Assembly: GCF_002218045.2 (NCBI RefSeq)
Contig: NZ_AP018685.1
Coordinates: 1,488,001-1,552,000 of the forward strand
Direction of reading: 5' to 3'
DNA length: 64,000 nucleotides
Source of the DNA: Vibrio rumoiensis
GTDB lineage: Bacteria > Pseudomonadota > Gammaproteobacteria > Enterobacterales > Vibrionaceae
Each line of letters opens with the position of its first letter. The stretch's first letter is position 1. The notes beneath the pieces were generated by a model. That model did not search any database and was not told the DNA's origin. It saw only the letters and a program-made list of their open reading frames with translations. The position numbers were made by a program, and so were the translations under genes. This document shows positions 9,929-18,105 of this stretch, one piece after another.

Positions 9929-10219
9929 TTAATGACGAGTAAAGCTTGGTAGCTCATCGATAAAATGATGCTCTTTTTCTATTACACCAGCCTTCTCTCG
10001 TTGCTGGCCAAGTTCCGGAGCATTTAAAAATGCTTTAGCTTTTTTCTGATCAAAGACTTTAAACATACAAAAAACATTAAACTCCGTTTCAGTGGATGAT
10101 GTTTCATGCCAAAGACTTTTAAGCATTAACCCTGCTTCTTCATAGGAAATGGTGTTTACATTGAAGTAATCACGCCATACCTGATAGTCCATGATTTTAT
10201 TTCTACATAAAAGATACAT
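9929..10219 (-). CDS. Small dimeric alpha-beta barrel-like protein
   Basis: 96 residues, no signal peptide. The pattern 'MYLLCRNKIMDYQVWRDYF' near the start and 'VFCMFKVFDQKKAKAFLNAPE' in the middle resembles small ferredoxin-like barrels of the antibiotic monooxygenase/cyclase superfamily. No specific function can be assigned. AGG lies 10 bases before the ATG. The left end of the MITE-like element begins only 20 bases upstream of the start codon, so the element probably separates this gene from its original promoter region or supplies a new one. Confidence 0.65.
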   Translation of the reverse strand: MYLLCRNKIMDYQVWRDYFNVNTISYEEAGLMLKSLWHETSSTETEFNVFCMFKVFDQKKAKAFLNAPELGQQREKAGVIEKEHHFIDELPSFTRH

Positions 10220-10238
10220 AATAAAACCTAGTTGATTA

Positions 10239-10534
10239 TATACCCAAGTGGCTTCAAGATGCCGAATTCAGAGCTATCATCCGAACCTTTAGACAAGGAT
10301 GATTGGCGAAGGAATGTAAGCACCTTTCAAACCAATCTGACGCAGCCTTTCTCTTATAACTTTCTCTTATAAAAAGAGGCGATTTGGATGAAGCTCCCGA
10401 AGGGCAAGTTAAAACAAGCTTTATGCGGCGTTAAATTGAACAGAGATAGAATGACTATAATCCTATTCAATTTGCCTTGCTTACCGCTTGTTTTATTCTT
10501 ACTGAAACTCGCCTCTTGATGTTACTTGGGTATA
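10239..10534. mobile_element. MITE-like element with imperfect terminal inverted repeats
   Basis: About 296 bp with no convincing gene. The left end TATACCCAAGT (10239-10249) is the exact inverse of the right end ACTTGGGTATA (10524-10534). The match continues inward: 25 of the outer 34 bases agree, including TCAAGA and TTCAG blocks. No clear target duplication is visible. It lies between two minus-strand genes. Size, inverted ends and lack of coding capacity fit a miniature inverted-repeat element; the family that could mobilise it is unknown. Confidence 0.55.
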
Positions 10535-10660
10535 ACAGTTACTCACTTTCAGTGGGCGGCTATTTAATGCCATTTGTTTCAATGGTTCAAGCATTGGTGA
10601 TTAAATTATCAACAACCCTTCCCAAGAAAAGCGACTTCTTTGATATAACTCAACTAATCT

Positions 10661-11254
10661 TCACCCTTTCAGTGCCTTTAGCTGTCTATCATGCCACTTA
10701 GCCATCACAATAAGGCAAGTTATCGCACCAAATAGAGCAAAAGCCATATCCGACTGTGTATCCCATACGTAGCCTTGAGTACCGAGGAATGCTTCTGCAT
10801 TTTCCCCCGTTGCGACCGCTACCCACCATTCGATTAACTCGTAAAAAGCACTAAAGGCTAAACAAACCGATACCGCAAACAAGTTCATCCAGGCTTTACC
10901 ATTAACAATATTGAGTCTAAGCAGTAACTCTCGAGCAATTAAGGCAGGAACAAAACCTTGAGCAAAATGACCGAGTTTGTCGTAATTATTTCGAGTAGCA
11001 CCGAAGAGATGATCGAACAGAGGCACTTCAGCATACGTATAATGGCCACCGACCATCAAAATAATGCAATGGATAAGAATGAAGAAATAAAGCAATGAAG
11101 TCAGCTTAAAACGCTGATAGGTGAAAAGTAATAGCGCTGCCCCAATAAGTGCGGGCAATACTTCTAAAAACCATGTGAAGGTATCTTTCGGGTCAAGTGC
11201 CGACCATACAAACGTCACTACAAACACCAGTGCCCATAAAACTCTTCCCATCAC
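10661..11254 (-). CDS. YjdF-like inner-membrane protein (DUF2238)
   Basis: 197 residues with about six hydrophobic helices. The DUF2238 segments 'NNYDKLGHFAQGFVPA', 'SAFYELIEWW' and 'YVWDTQSDMAFALFGA' are clear; the conserved D, H, E and W residues lie in membrane loops. The function of this family is not established. It is separated from the next upstream minus-strand gene by a terminator hairpin at 11280. Confidence 0.8.
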   Translation of the reverse strand: MMGRVLWALVFVVTFVWSALDPKDTFTWFLEVLPALIGAALLLFTYQRFKLTSLLYFFILIHCIILMVGGHYTYAEVPLFDHLFGATRNNYDKLGHFAQGFVPALIARELLLRLNIVNGKAWMNLFAVSVCLAFSAFYELIEWWVAVATGENAEAFLGTQGYVWDTQSDMAFALFGAITCLIVMAKWHDRQLKALKG

Positions 11255-11279
11255 CTATCCTCTCATGCCCTTAAATAGC

Positions 11280-11310
11280 AAAACGCACAACGTAATGTTG
11301 TGCGTTTTTT
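11280..11310. terminator. Terminator after cvfB
   Basis: Stem AAAACGCACAAC (11280-11291) pairs with GTTGTGCGTTTT (11297-11308) around a 5-base loop. T-runs on both strands make it usable after cvfB on the minus strand. Confidence 0.8.
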
Positions 11311-11322
11311 AAACTCTTAATA

Positions 11323-12156
11323 CTAAATTTTGTAAATCCCATCTTTGTCTATGCGGATTTTACCTTGCTTATATAATCCACCGATGGTCTTCTTAAATGT
11401 CCCTTTACTGGTACGAAACACGGTGAAAATCGCTTCTGGTGTAGATTTATCACTCAACGGTAAAAAACCGCCTTTGCTTTCTAATACATGCATGACCTTC
11501 TCACTAAGATCATCCATCTTCGCCACACCAATTTTCTGCAAAGAAAGATTGATACGACCATCTTCTCGAATCTCTTTGATAAAGCCTTTAAGTCGTTTAC
11601 CAACAAACAATTTGCCGAAGACATCTGATTTAAAGATCACGCCCCAATGCTCACCATTAATAATAGCTTTGAAACCTAGGTCGGTACGTTCTGCAATCAG
11701 CAGGTCAACCTGTTGGTTAATTTCATAGTTAGCAGGGGCTTTATCTAATAGTTTATTAAATTTGGTGGTGCCAACAATACGACCAGAGGCCTTATCAGAG
11801 TAGACATAAACTAATATGTTTTGTCCTTCATTTAATGGCACACGTTGATTGCTAAAAGGTACCAATAAATCTTTCTTATCAATGCCCCAATCGACAAACG
11901 CGCCAATATTATTCACACCAACCACGTGCATCATTGCCCACTCACCGACTTGTGCAAGTGGTTTTTCTGTTGTAGCAGACAGTTGGTTATCTGAATCAAA
12001 GTACAACATCACATCAACGTCATCACCAATATTTGTCCCTTCTGGTACAAATTTATTTGGCAATAAAACCGAGCCGTAATCATCCGCGTCTAAAAAAACA
12101 CCGAAATCGGCTTGTTTGGTAACTTTAAGTGTGTTGATTTGACCAATATTAATCAT
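11323..12156 (-). CDS. S1-domain RNA-binding protein, CvfB/YitL family
   Basis: 277 residues built from S1-like OB folds ('IGQINTLKVTKQADFGVFLDA', 'GVNNIGAFVDWG', 'RLKGFIKEIREDGRINLSLQ') and a C-terminal winged-helix segment ('TFKKTIGGLYKQGKI'). This is the CvfB architecture, known as an RNA-binding post-transcriptional regulator in Gram-positive bacteria. The Vibrio role is not established. It has its own terminator at 11280. Confidence 0.82.
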   Translation of the reverse strand: MINIGQINTLKVTKQADFGVFLDADDYGSVLLPNKFVPEGTNIGDDVDVMLYFDSDNQLSATTEKPLAQVGEWAMMHVVGVNNIGAFVDWGIDKKDLLVPFSNQRVPLNEGQNILVYVYSDKASGRIVGTTKFNKLLDKAPANYEINQQVDLLIAERTDLGFKAIINGEHWGVIFKSDVFGKLFVGKRLKGFIKEIREDGRINLSLQKIGVAKMDDLSEKVMHVLESKGGFLPLSDKSTPEAIFTVFRTSKGTFKKTIGGLYKQGKIRIDKDGIYKI

Positions 12157-12292
12157 GAAAACTCTTATTTATTAAAAACGTATTAATTGCCAGTGATAAC
12201 TGTAGCAAGACCGAAAAGATTATACTCGCTTGCCCATATTATTCACGCAAATACTACGTAAAACGAAAAGTTAACTGCTCAAAACCCCAATC

Positions 12293-12772
12293 TTAGGTAT
12301 TACCCACCACTTTCACTGATAAGGTTAATTCAAATTCGGCCATCGGCTGATCACCATTTAAACTCGGGCACAATGCTGTAATACGCACCGCTTGATTAAT
12401 ACGCTCACCGGTTTCCATGGTTTCCGCTAACATTTTATCGATAAGTTTTCCGTCATTACACACAAAAACAACATCCGCTTCAGGTCGAGCTAAAAACTCC
12501 GCTTTCACGGCTTTAAATGCTAATGAAATTTTCTTACCCATTTGCTCAGATTTACTAATCGCAAGAAATCCACCAGCCGCATCGGCCCCAACCGCAAGCG
12601 CGCCAAAATACATACTATGAAGGTGATTTTTGGTCTCTTTATTAAGCGGAATCTTAATCTCAACAGATTCATCGGTTAGCGTTAATATCTCTGGCTGACA
12701 GTAACCAATCATCGGAACTAATTGCTCACCAAAATATTTAAGATGTTCATTTGCCTGACTAAGTACTGTCAT
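12293..12772 (-). CDS. Hotdog-fold protein, DUF4442/thioesterase-like
   Basis: 159 residues. The centre 'NHLHSMYFGALAVGADAAGGFLA' is the helix and loop of a hotdog fold, of the DUF4442/YiiD C-terminal type, and the strands after it fit a thioesterase-like barrel. The substrate is unknown; acyl-CoA or acyl-ACP would be usual for the fold. It lies downstream of the PEP-synthase-like gene but behind a terminator. Confidence 0.7.
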   Translation of the reverse strand: MTVLSQANEHLKYFGEQLVPMIGYCQPEILTLTDESVEIKIPLNKETKNHLHSMYFGALAVGADAAGGFLAISKSEQMGKKISLAFKAVKAEFLARPEADVVFVCNDGKLIDKMLAETMETGERINQAVRITALCPSLNGDQPMAEFELTLSVKVVGNT

Positions 12773-12869
12773 TTTACTATTCCTTTTTATTTGATAATCA
12801 CCTCTGACCAGTTAAACCAGTATTAACACTTTAGTCAACAGTGAAACATTCAACCTGTTATCAATATAA

Positions 12870-12896
12870 AAAAAACCGACATTTACGTCGGTTTTT
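12870..12896 (-). terminator. Terminator after the PEP-synthase-like gene
   Basis: ACCGAC (12875-12880) pairs with GTCGGT (12887-12892), extended by A/T pairs on either side; the minus strand ends in a run of seven T. Confidence 0.8.
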
Positions 12897-12916
12897 TGTG
12901 ATGAGTGTAGAGAACA

Positions 12917-13810
12917 TTACATCCCAGCAAGTACTTGTACAGATTCTAAATCCGCTAGTGTTTCTTGCATTTTAGGATAGTGGGCTAGATTTTGACAATA
13001 AACGACACAAGGCTTATTAGCGTGAACTGCCGCTTTCGCCGCTTGCGACAGTAACATCAACACGGCCTCATGTTCTGGGTTAAAGAGCGCTTCCAATGCT
13101 TGGTTATGAATATCGACACCTAAGGTTAATTGCGTCAAATTACCCGTGTTAACAACCAATCCATCAAAGTATTGTAATAATTTATCGGCAAGCAGCACCG
13201 ATGAAGGCGCATCACAGCAGTAAAGAACTTTCAGTCCGCCTAACCCTCTAGGAAGCCCTTGAACAGCTAAGCGGTCGATGATCATCGCTGCATCACTTAA
13301 AGCACGCACGAAAGGAACAACAATCTCTATATCGATTCCTTTGTCACGGAGTTGCTTAATAACCTGACATTCAAGTTCAAAAGAATGCGTATGTTCCACG
13401 GATGCAAAACGCGATACACCTCGAACACCAATCACCGGATTCACTTCCGGCTTTTCGATAGCACCGCCAATGAGAGCGGTATAAGCATAACTATCAGCAT
13501 CGGATAAACAGACTCTTACTTGTTTATGTTGAGGTAAAATAGAAGACTCTATACGAGAAACAAGCGTAGACACGAAGTGATCATCAATAGATTGCTCACC
13601 GACTATCGCCTTTAAGCTCGATTTATCAGCTTCAGATAATGAATCGAGATGCTGCCCAATTTCTGGGTGATAAAATATGCTTTCTTGTACTAAATCACTA
13701 AGAGAAACAAACAAATGTGTCGCACTCTCAAGCGGTGATGATTGAGGTGATGGTAATACATCTCCCATTAATGTATTAGCTGGGATGGTTCCTTGCGCAG
13801 TATGAGTCAT
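12917..13810 (-). CDS. Orphan PEP-synthase-like C-terminal barrel, probably inactive
   Basis: 297 residues. From about residue 125 it follows the PEP-binding barrel of phosphoenolpyruvate synthase: 'NPVIGVRGVSRFA', 'ECQVIKQLRDKG', 'VVPFVRALSDA', 'GLKVLYCCDAPSSVLLAD', 'YFDGLVVNTGNLTQLTLG'. The nucleotide-binding and phosphohistidine domains of PpsA are absent. By hand alignment several active-site positions differ: the usual SNDMTQ reads TGNLTQ, and the catalytic cysteine of GICGQ falls on tyrosine, with a cysteine one position later. An enzyme is therefore unlikely; a regulator or partner role is inference. It is divergent from aroH, which consumes PEP. In E. coli aroH lies beside ppsR-ppsA. 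Confidence 0.75.
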   Translation of the reverse strand: MTHTAQGTIPANTLMGDVLPSPQSSPLESATHLFVSLSDLVQESIFYHPEIGQHLDSLSEADKSSLKAIVGEQSIDDHFVSTLVSRIESSILPQHKQVRVCLSDADSYAYTALIGGAIEKPEVNPVIGVRGVSRFASVEHTHSFELECQVIKQLRDKGIDIEIVVPFVRALSDAAMIIDRLAVQGLPRGLGGLKVLYCCDAPSSVLLADKLLQYFDGLVVNTGNLTQLTLGVDIHNQALEALFNPEHEAVLMLLSQAAKAAVHANKPCVVYCQNLAHYPKMQETLADLESVQVLAGM

Positions 13811-14015
13811 AATTACTCCGTTAAATTAAAATCGCTATGGCTTGAAAATACTGAGATAAAGATGACAAAACAAGAAAAAATATCTTTTATCGCTCAATAA
13901 TTCACCGATTACTCATAAAATAATAAAATTCCACAACAAAACGAGTATGAACGTTTATTCACAGCCATATTTCCGTTATCTTTATCCAGTGTATCTTTAA
14001 AATGAAGACGAACAA

Positions 14016-15080
14016 ATGCCTTTAGTAAAAACTGATGAGCTAAGAACTCAAGCGTTAGGGCCTATGCCAACGCCGATGGAGTTGATGCAAGCTCACCCTC
14101 TACCCGATGAAGTTGCCGAGCATATTGAACACTCTCGCCGCCAGATAGAAAATATTCTTTCAGGTAAAGACTCTCGCCTGCTTGCTATTGTTGGCCCATG
14201 CTCTGTTCATGACACCGAAGCGGCGATGGATTATGCTCAGCGACTAAACCGACTACAAGAACAGTACAAAGATGAATTATTTATCGTCATGCGTACGTAT
14301 TTTGAAAAACCAAGAACCGTCATTGGTTGGAAAGGTTTAATTACCGACCCAAACCTAGACGGTAGCTATGCATTAGAAGCAGGGTTAAATAAAGCACGAA
14401 AATTATTACTTGATATCAACAAACTGGGTCTGGCTACGGCGACTGAGTTTTTAGATATGGTAACAGGTCAATACATTGCAGACCTTATTTCGTGGGGGGC
14501 CATCGGCGCACGTACTACCGAATCTCAAATCCACCGAGAAATGGCCTCAGCACTTTCTTGTCCGGTTGGATTTAAAAATGGTACCAATGGCAATGTTAAA
14601 ATTTCAACCGATGCCATTCGTGCCGCTCAAGCTTCACATTACTTCTGCTCACCAGATAAAAATGGCCGCATGACGGTTTATCGCACATCAGGCAATCCAC
14701 ACGGACACACCATCTTACGTGGCGGTGACACTGGACCAAACTTTGATGCAGTATCCATCCAATCCGCTTGTGAGCAATTAACCGAAGTAGGATTAACGCC
14801 TCGCCTGGTGGTAGATTTCAGCCATGCCAACTGCCAGAAGGAACATCGTAAACAATTAGATGTTGCTCGAGATATTTGTCAGCAAATCAGCAACGGTTCT
14901 CAATCGATTGCAGGTATTATGGCAGAAAGCTTTATTGAAGAAGGTAATCAGCCAATGACGGACTTAAACGCCCTCACCTATGGCAAATCGATTACCGATC
15001 CATGCCTAAGTTGGCAAGATACGGTAACCATGTTAGACATGCTTGCCACTACCATTAAGAACCAACCGGAGAAGAACTGA
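14016..15080 (+). CDS. aroH: DAHP synthase, AroH-type
   Basis: 354 residues, class I 3-deoxy-7-phosphoheptulonate synthase, the first step of the shikimate pathway (PEP plus erythrose 4-phosphate). Visible motifs are 'IVGPCSVHD', 'RTYFEKPRTVIGWKGL', 'GARTTESQIHREMAS' and 'VVDFSHANCQKEH'. It matches the E. coli Trp-sensitive isozyme AroH better than AroF: near-identical 'KTDELRT' start, 'EFLDMVTGQ.IADLISWGAIGARTTES', 'SPDKNGRMT' and 'SITDPCL'. I looked for a TrpR operator upstream and did not find a convincing one. yajQ follows two bases after the stop, so they are co-transcribed. Confidence 0.88.
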   Translation: MPLVKTDELRTQALGPMPTPMELMQAHPLPDEVAEHIEHSRRQIENILSGKDSRLLAIVGPCSVHDTEAAMDYAQRLNRLQEQYKDELFIVMRTYFEKPRTVIGWKGLITDPNLDGSYALEAGLNKARKLLLDINKLGLATATEFLDMVTGQYIADLISWGAIGARTTESQIHREMASALSCPVGFKNGTNGNVKISTDAIRAAQASHYFCSPDKNGRMTVYRTSGNPHGHTILRGGDTGPNFDAVSIQSACEQLTEVGLTPRLVVDFSHANCQKEHRKQLDVARDICQQISNGSQSIAGIMAESFIEEGNQPMTDLNALTYGKSITDPCLSWQDTVTMLDMLATTIKNQPEKN

Positions 15081-15082
15081 TC

Positions 15083-15565
15083 ATGCCTTCATTTGACATC
15101 ATTTCTGAAGTGGACAGCGTTGAAGTAAGAAACGCTGCTGAAAATGCGAATCGTGAACTCGATACGCGTTTTGACTTTCGCAACGTCAATGCGAGCTTTG
15201 AATTTAAGAACGATATTGTAAAACTGACTGCAGAAAACGAATATCAGCTTGGACAAATGATGACGATGCTTCGTGGTCAACTTGCTAAGCGTGGTGTCGA
15301 TGCTAATGCGGTTGACTTACAAAAAGCCGATCAAACTGGCAAAACACACACTCAAGAAGCCAGCTTCAAGCAAGGTGTGGATATTGCAGTAGCCAAAAAA
15401 GTCGTTAAGCTTATCAAAGACTCAAAAATTAAAGTTCAAGCCTCGATTCAAGGCGACAAAGTTCGCGTGACAGGTAAAAAACGTGATGATTTACAACAAG
15501 TAATGGCGCTTGTTAAAGGTGCTGAATTGGATCAACCATTCCAATTTAATAACTTTAAAGACTAA
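15083..15565 (+). CDS. yajQ: YajQ family nucleotide-binding protein
   Basis: 160 residues, the full family length. The start 'MPSFDIISEVDSVEVRNA', the centre 'NRELDTRFDFR' and the end 'KRDDLQQVMALVKGAELDQPFQF' are typical of YajQ. Members bind nucleotides, and a Xanthomonas homologue binds cyclic di-GMP; whether this one does is unknown. It sits two bases behind aroH and ahead of a strong terminator. Confidence 0.93.
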   Translation: MPSFDIISEVDSVEVRNAAENANRELDTRFDFRNVNASFEFKNDIVKLTAENEYQLGQMMTMLRGQLAKRGVDANAVDLQKADQTGKTHTQEASFKQGVDIAVAKKVVKLIKDSKIKVQASIQGDKVRVTGKKRDDLQQVMALVKGAELDQPFQFNNFKD

Positions 15566-15590
15566 ACTAGCCCTATATCTATCATAAATA

Positions 15591-15631
15591 AAGACAGGCG
15601 ATACATCTCTGTATCGCCTGTCTTGTCTTTA
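15591..15631. terminator. Strong terminator between convergent genes
   Basis: A 15-bp perfect stem (15591-15605 with 15610-15624, core GACAGGCGATACA) has a 4-base loop and a T-rich tail. It serves yajQ and possibly the convergent flavin-reductase-like gene. Confidence 0.88.
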
Positions 15632-15645
15632 GTGTAAATGTTCCA

Positions 15646-16260
15646 TTACGCTGGTCGTTGAACCGAAACCACTTCGGTAACTTTACCGTACTCAATTCCG
15701 CCTAAACGCCCTAACGGGTTCACTTTTAAAGCATCAATAATCAGCCTGTCATGACGAGTATGATCGATCACGGAATCATCAATATAAACTTCTTCTATTT
15801 TAGCAAACACGAGAGTTTGATTGTTGTCACCAATCTCATCGGTTTTATATAAACGACAACCAAAAGCAATCGAACAGCCTTTAAGCTTAGGCAATTCAAA
15901 CCCATCAAATGTTTCAGTCATTAATTGATTGGCAATAAGCTCTGATTCACCATGCTCAAGAGTTGCAGAAGTGCGAGTGACAATCTCTGCCATTTCCATG
16001 CTAGCAATGTGAATAACCAGTTTTTCTGTACGAAGAGCATTGGTCACCGTATCTTTAGGATCGCCATTAGGCTTTTTACCCACAGAAAACATCAATAACG
16101 GAGGCTCACTACAAACCGGTGTAAAAAAAGAAAATGGGGCAAGATTGTAGTTACTCTCTGCAGATTCAGTAAGAACCCAAGCGACCGGCCTAGGCATCAC
16201 AGTCTGAGTCATTAAATGATAAATAGAATGTTGTGTGTTGGTATCTACGGTGATATTCAT
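15646..16260 (-). CDS. Flavin reductase-like FMN-binding split-barrel protein
   Basis: About 204 residues. 'VMPRPVAWVLT', 'NLAPFSFFTPVCSEPPLLMFSVG' and 'KDTVTNALRTEKLVIHI' are characteristic of flavoredoxin/flavin-reductase-like FMN-binding split barrels. The physiological partner is unknown. The ATG at 16260 is preferred; a TTG five codons upstream is also open. It follows the coiled-coil gene closely on the same strand, so the two may share a transcript. Confidence 0.8.
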   Translation of the reverse strand: MNITVDTNTQHSIYHLMTQTVMPRPVAWVLTESAESNYNLAPFSFFTPVCSEPPLLMFSVGKKPNGDPKDTVTNALRTEKLVIHIASMEMAEIVTRTSATLEHGESELIANQLMTETFDGFELPKLKGCSIAFGCRLYKTDEIGDNNQTLVFAKIEEVYIDDSVIDHTRHDRLIIDALKVNPLGRLGGIEYGKVTEVVSVQRPA

Positions 16261-16279
16261 ACTTTTCTCACTCAAAAGC

Positions 16280-16939
16280 TTAGCTCTGAGGTTTGATTCC
16301 TAATTTTGTTATTAAGGCCTTTACATCAGCAAGTTCTTGTTTTTTCTTCACCAAAGCGGTATCGATCTTACCAATCTGTTCTGCGGCCAGTTGCTCTTTT
16401 TTGCATGAGTCTGATTTTGGGTCCCAACTGGTACCATCTTTAAACAACTTACATTCTTCTTGTAGCTTTTTAGTTTGAGCCGCTAATTTTTCTCGAGTGG
16501 TAGTCAATTTATTAACTTGAGATTCTAGCTGTCCCTCTTTATCAAAAAGCTCATGAGACTGTTGATACAAATCACTTTGCAGTTCAGTCGTTTGCGCTAG
16601 CTTCTTATTTTCTGTTTTCAGAGAAACCGCTTGTTCTTTCTGAACAACTAAGGTCTTTTCAACTTTTTTCTTTTGTTGCTTTAGCTTTGATAGTTCTTGA
16701 GTGAGTTGATCTATTTTTTCTTGTTGTTGTTGCGATTTTTGTTCGAATGATTGCCCTTCGGTATCGAGCTTAGTTTGTAAGGTTTTTACTTTCGCGAGGA
16801 GTTGCTGATGCTTTGCAGAGAGTGCATTTTTCTGCGATGCAGTTTCTTGAGCACCAGGATTAATGACAGCGTAGGTAATCGCCGAGCCTAACACAATCCC
16901 AATAACCGTTGAAATCATGAGCGGAACTTTCGTCTTCAT
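16280..16939 (-). CDS. Membrane-anchored coiled-coil protein
   Basis: 219 residues. One N-terminal transmembrane helix (about 8-27) is followed by a long Gln/Lys/Glu-rich coiled coil (about 38-165) and a short Cys-containing segment ('EECKLFKDGTSWDPKSDSCKKEQ'), then more helix. The protein probably sits in the inner membrane with the coil in the periplasm, where the two cysteines could form a disulfide. I do not recognise a family or function. GGAAG precedes the ATG. Confidence 0.7.
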   Translation of the reverse strand: MKTKVPLMISTVIGIVLGSAITYAVINPGAQETASQKNALSAKHQQLLAKVKTLQTKLDTEGQSFEQKSQQQQEKIDQLTQELSKLKQQKKKVEKTLVVQKEQAVSLKTENKKLAQTTELQSDLYQQSHELFDKEGQLESQVNKLTTTREKLAAQTKKLQEECKLFKDGTSWDPKSDSCKKEQLAAEQIGKIDTALVKKKQELADVKALITKLGIKPQS

Positions 16940-16989
16940 GGATATAATGCTTCCTAAATTGATTAAGTGCGATGAATAGAGGACAGTGA

Positions 16990-17148
16990 CTACCGAATCA
17001 GCTCAGTAACGACAACAAAACTAATGTAAATCAATAATGCTGCAGACAAAACAATCGCCACCCACTTTTGTAGAGTGACATTCGTTCGATATTTCAGTAA
17101 TAAATATGCAAGTACCGCAAATATAGCAATGACGATCAATCGAGTCAT
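16990..17148 (-). CDS. Small two-helix membrane protein
   Basis: 52 residues: MTRLIVIAIFAVLAYLLLKY at the start, then a short polar turn ('RTNVTLQKW') and a second hydrophobic helix ending '...VVVTELIR'. GAAAGGGATAAT lies immediately before the ATG, a good ribosome-binding site. The two hydrophobic segments separated by a basic loop suggest an inner-membrane hairpin. It lies upstream of the coiled-coil gene on the same strand. No family is recognised; the start, SD and hydrophobicity pattern are the only evidence. Confidence 0.6.
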   Translation of the reverse strand: MTRLIVIAIFAVLAYLLLKYRTNVTLQKWVAIVLSAALLIYISFVVVTELIR

Positions 17149-17323
17149 ATTATCCCTTTCAATGTTATGTCTCTTACCAAAAAGTTCGTTAATTCTTTCG
17201 TAAGCTTAAGATTTATAACATTTTCATGGAAAATTACCTTACCCTAGCGCAAGGTTTGTTTTCACAATGTCATTTTTAATGCTAGCAAAGGCGTTTTGTG
17301 ATCACCCGCATTAATTCAAATAC

Positions 17324-17965
17324 TCAATCGTTATCTAATGCTAATTTTAGTCCAAGACTGACTAATACGACACCGGTTACCCCTTCCATCCATTTCATCA
17401 TGGAAGAATTTTGGATCCAAGATTTGGCTGAATGTACCATAGTCGCAATACCACACTGCCATATCATCGCAATGACAAAATGGATTGATGCCATAAATAA
17501 CGATTGTAATAATGCAGAATGTTGAGGATTAATAAATTGCGGAAGAAAGGCCAAATAAAACACCGCAGTTTTAGGATTCAACACATTAGACAATAACCCT
17601 TCACGGAATGAACGTTTGACGGAGAGTGACTTCCCTACCGCACCACTCGTCACATCTAACTGACCTTGACCTTTCCAGACGGCGATTAAGCTCGTTACCC
17701 CAAGATACACTAGATAAGCGGCACCGATTAATTTCATAGCATGGAACAGTTCCGCAGACTGTAACAATATCGCCGAAATACCAATCGCAGATAAAGTGGC
17801 GTGCACAAAGAGGCCACAACAAATGCCTAAACTCGTTACACAACCATCCAAGCTACCACTTCGTGAAGTATTCCTAATCACAAGAGCGGTATCTAATCCT
17901 GGAGTTAATGTAAGAATGGTGATCGCAATCAAAAACGCACCAGAATTAATGATATAAAAGTCCAT
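17324..17965 (-). CDS. LysE/RhtB-family amino-acid exporter
   Basis: 213 residues, about six transmembrane helices. The family signature 'TILTLTPGLDTALVIRN' near the N-terminus and 'SNVLNPKTAVFYLAFLPQF' in the middle are clear. The family exports amino acids such as lysine, threonine or homoserine lactone; the substrate here cannot be read. Monocistronic by position and divergent from the carboxypeptidase gene. Confidence 0.88.
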   Translation of the reverse strand: MDFYIINSGAFLIAITILTLTPGLDTALVIRNTSRSGSLDGCVTSLGICCGLFVHATLSAIGISAILLQSAELFHAMKLIGAAYLVYLGVTSLIAVWKGQGQLDVTSGAVGKSLSVKRSFREGLLSNVLNPKTAVFYLAFLPQFINPQHSALLQSLFMASIHFVIAMIWQCGIATMVHSAKSWIQNSSMMKWMEGVTGVVLVSLGLKLALDND

Positions 17966-18105
17966 GATGTCCCTATCGTAAACGACTGTAATGAACCTTT
18001 GTTATATCAGCGAAATCTTTGGAAAGAAAGTGTTTTACAGTGATCTTTTCAAGATGTTATAAGAGGAAACCATGCCACACACAAACCGATGAATAAAGGA
18101 ATGTT

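Noticed and set aside
11345..11728. 127-codon plus-strand open frame inside cvfB
   Set aside because: Antisense shadow of a conserved S1-domain protein.
13811..14015. Possible TrpR operator upstream of aroH
   Set aside because: No sequence close to the paired CTAG/GTTAAC-type trp operator was found, so Trp repression is not claimed.
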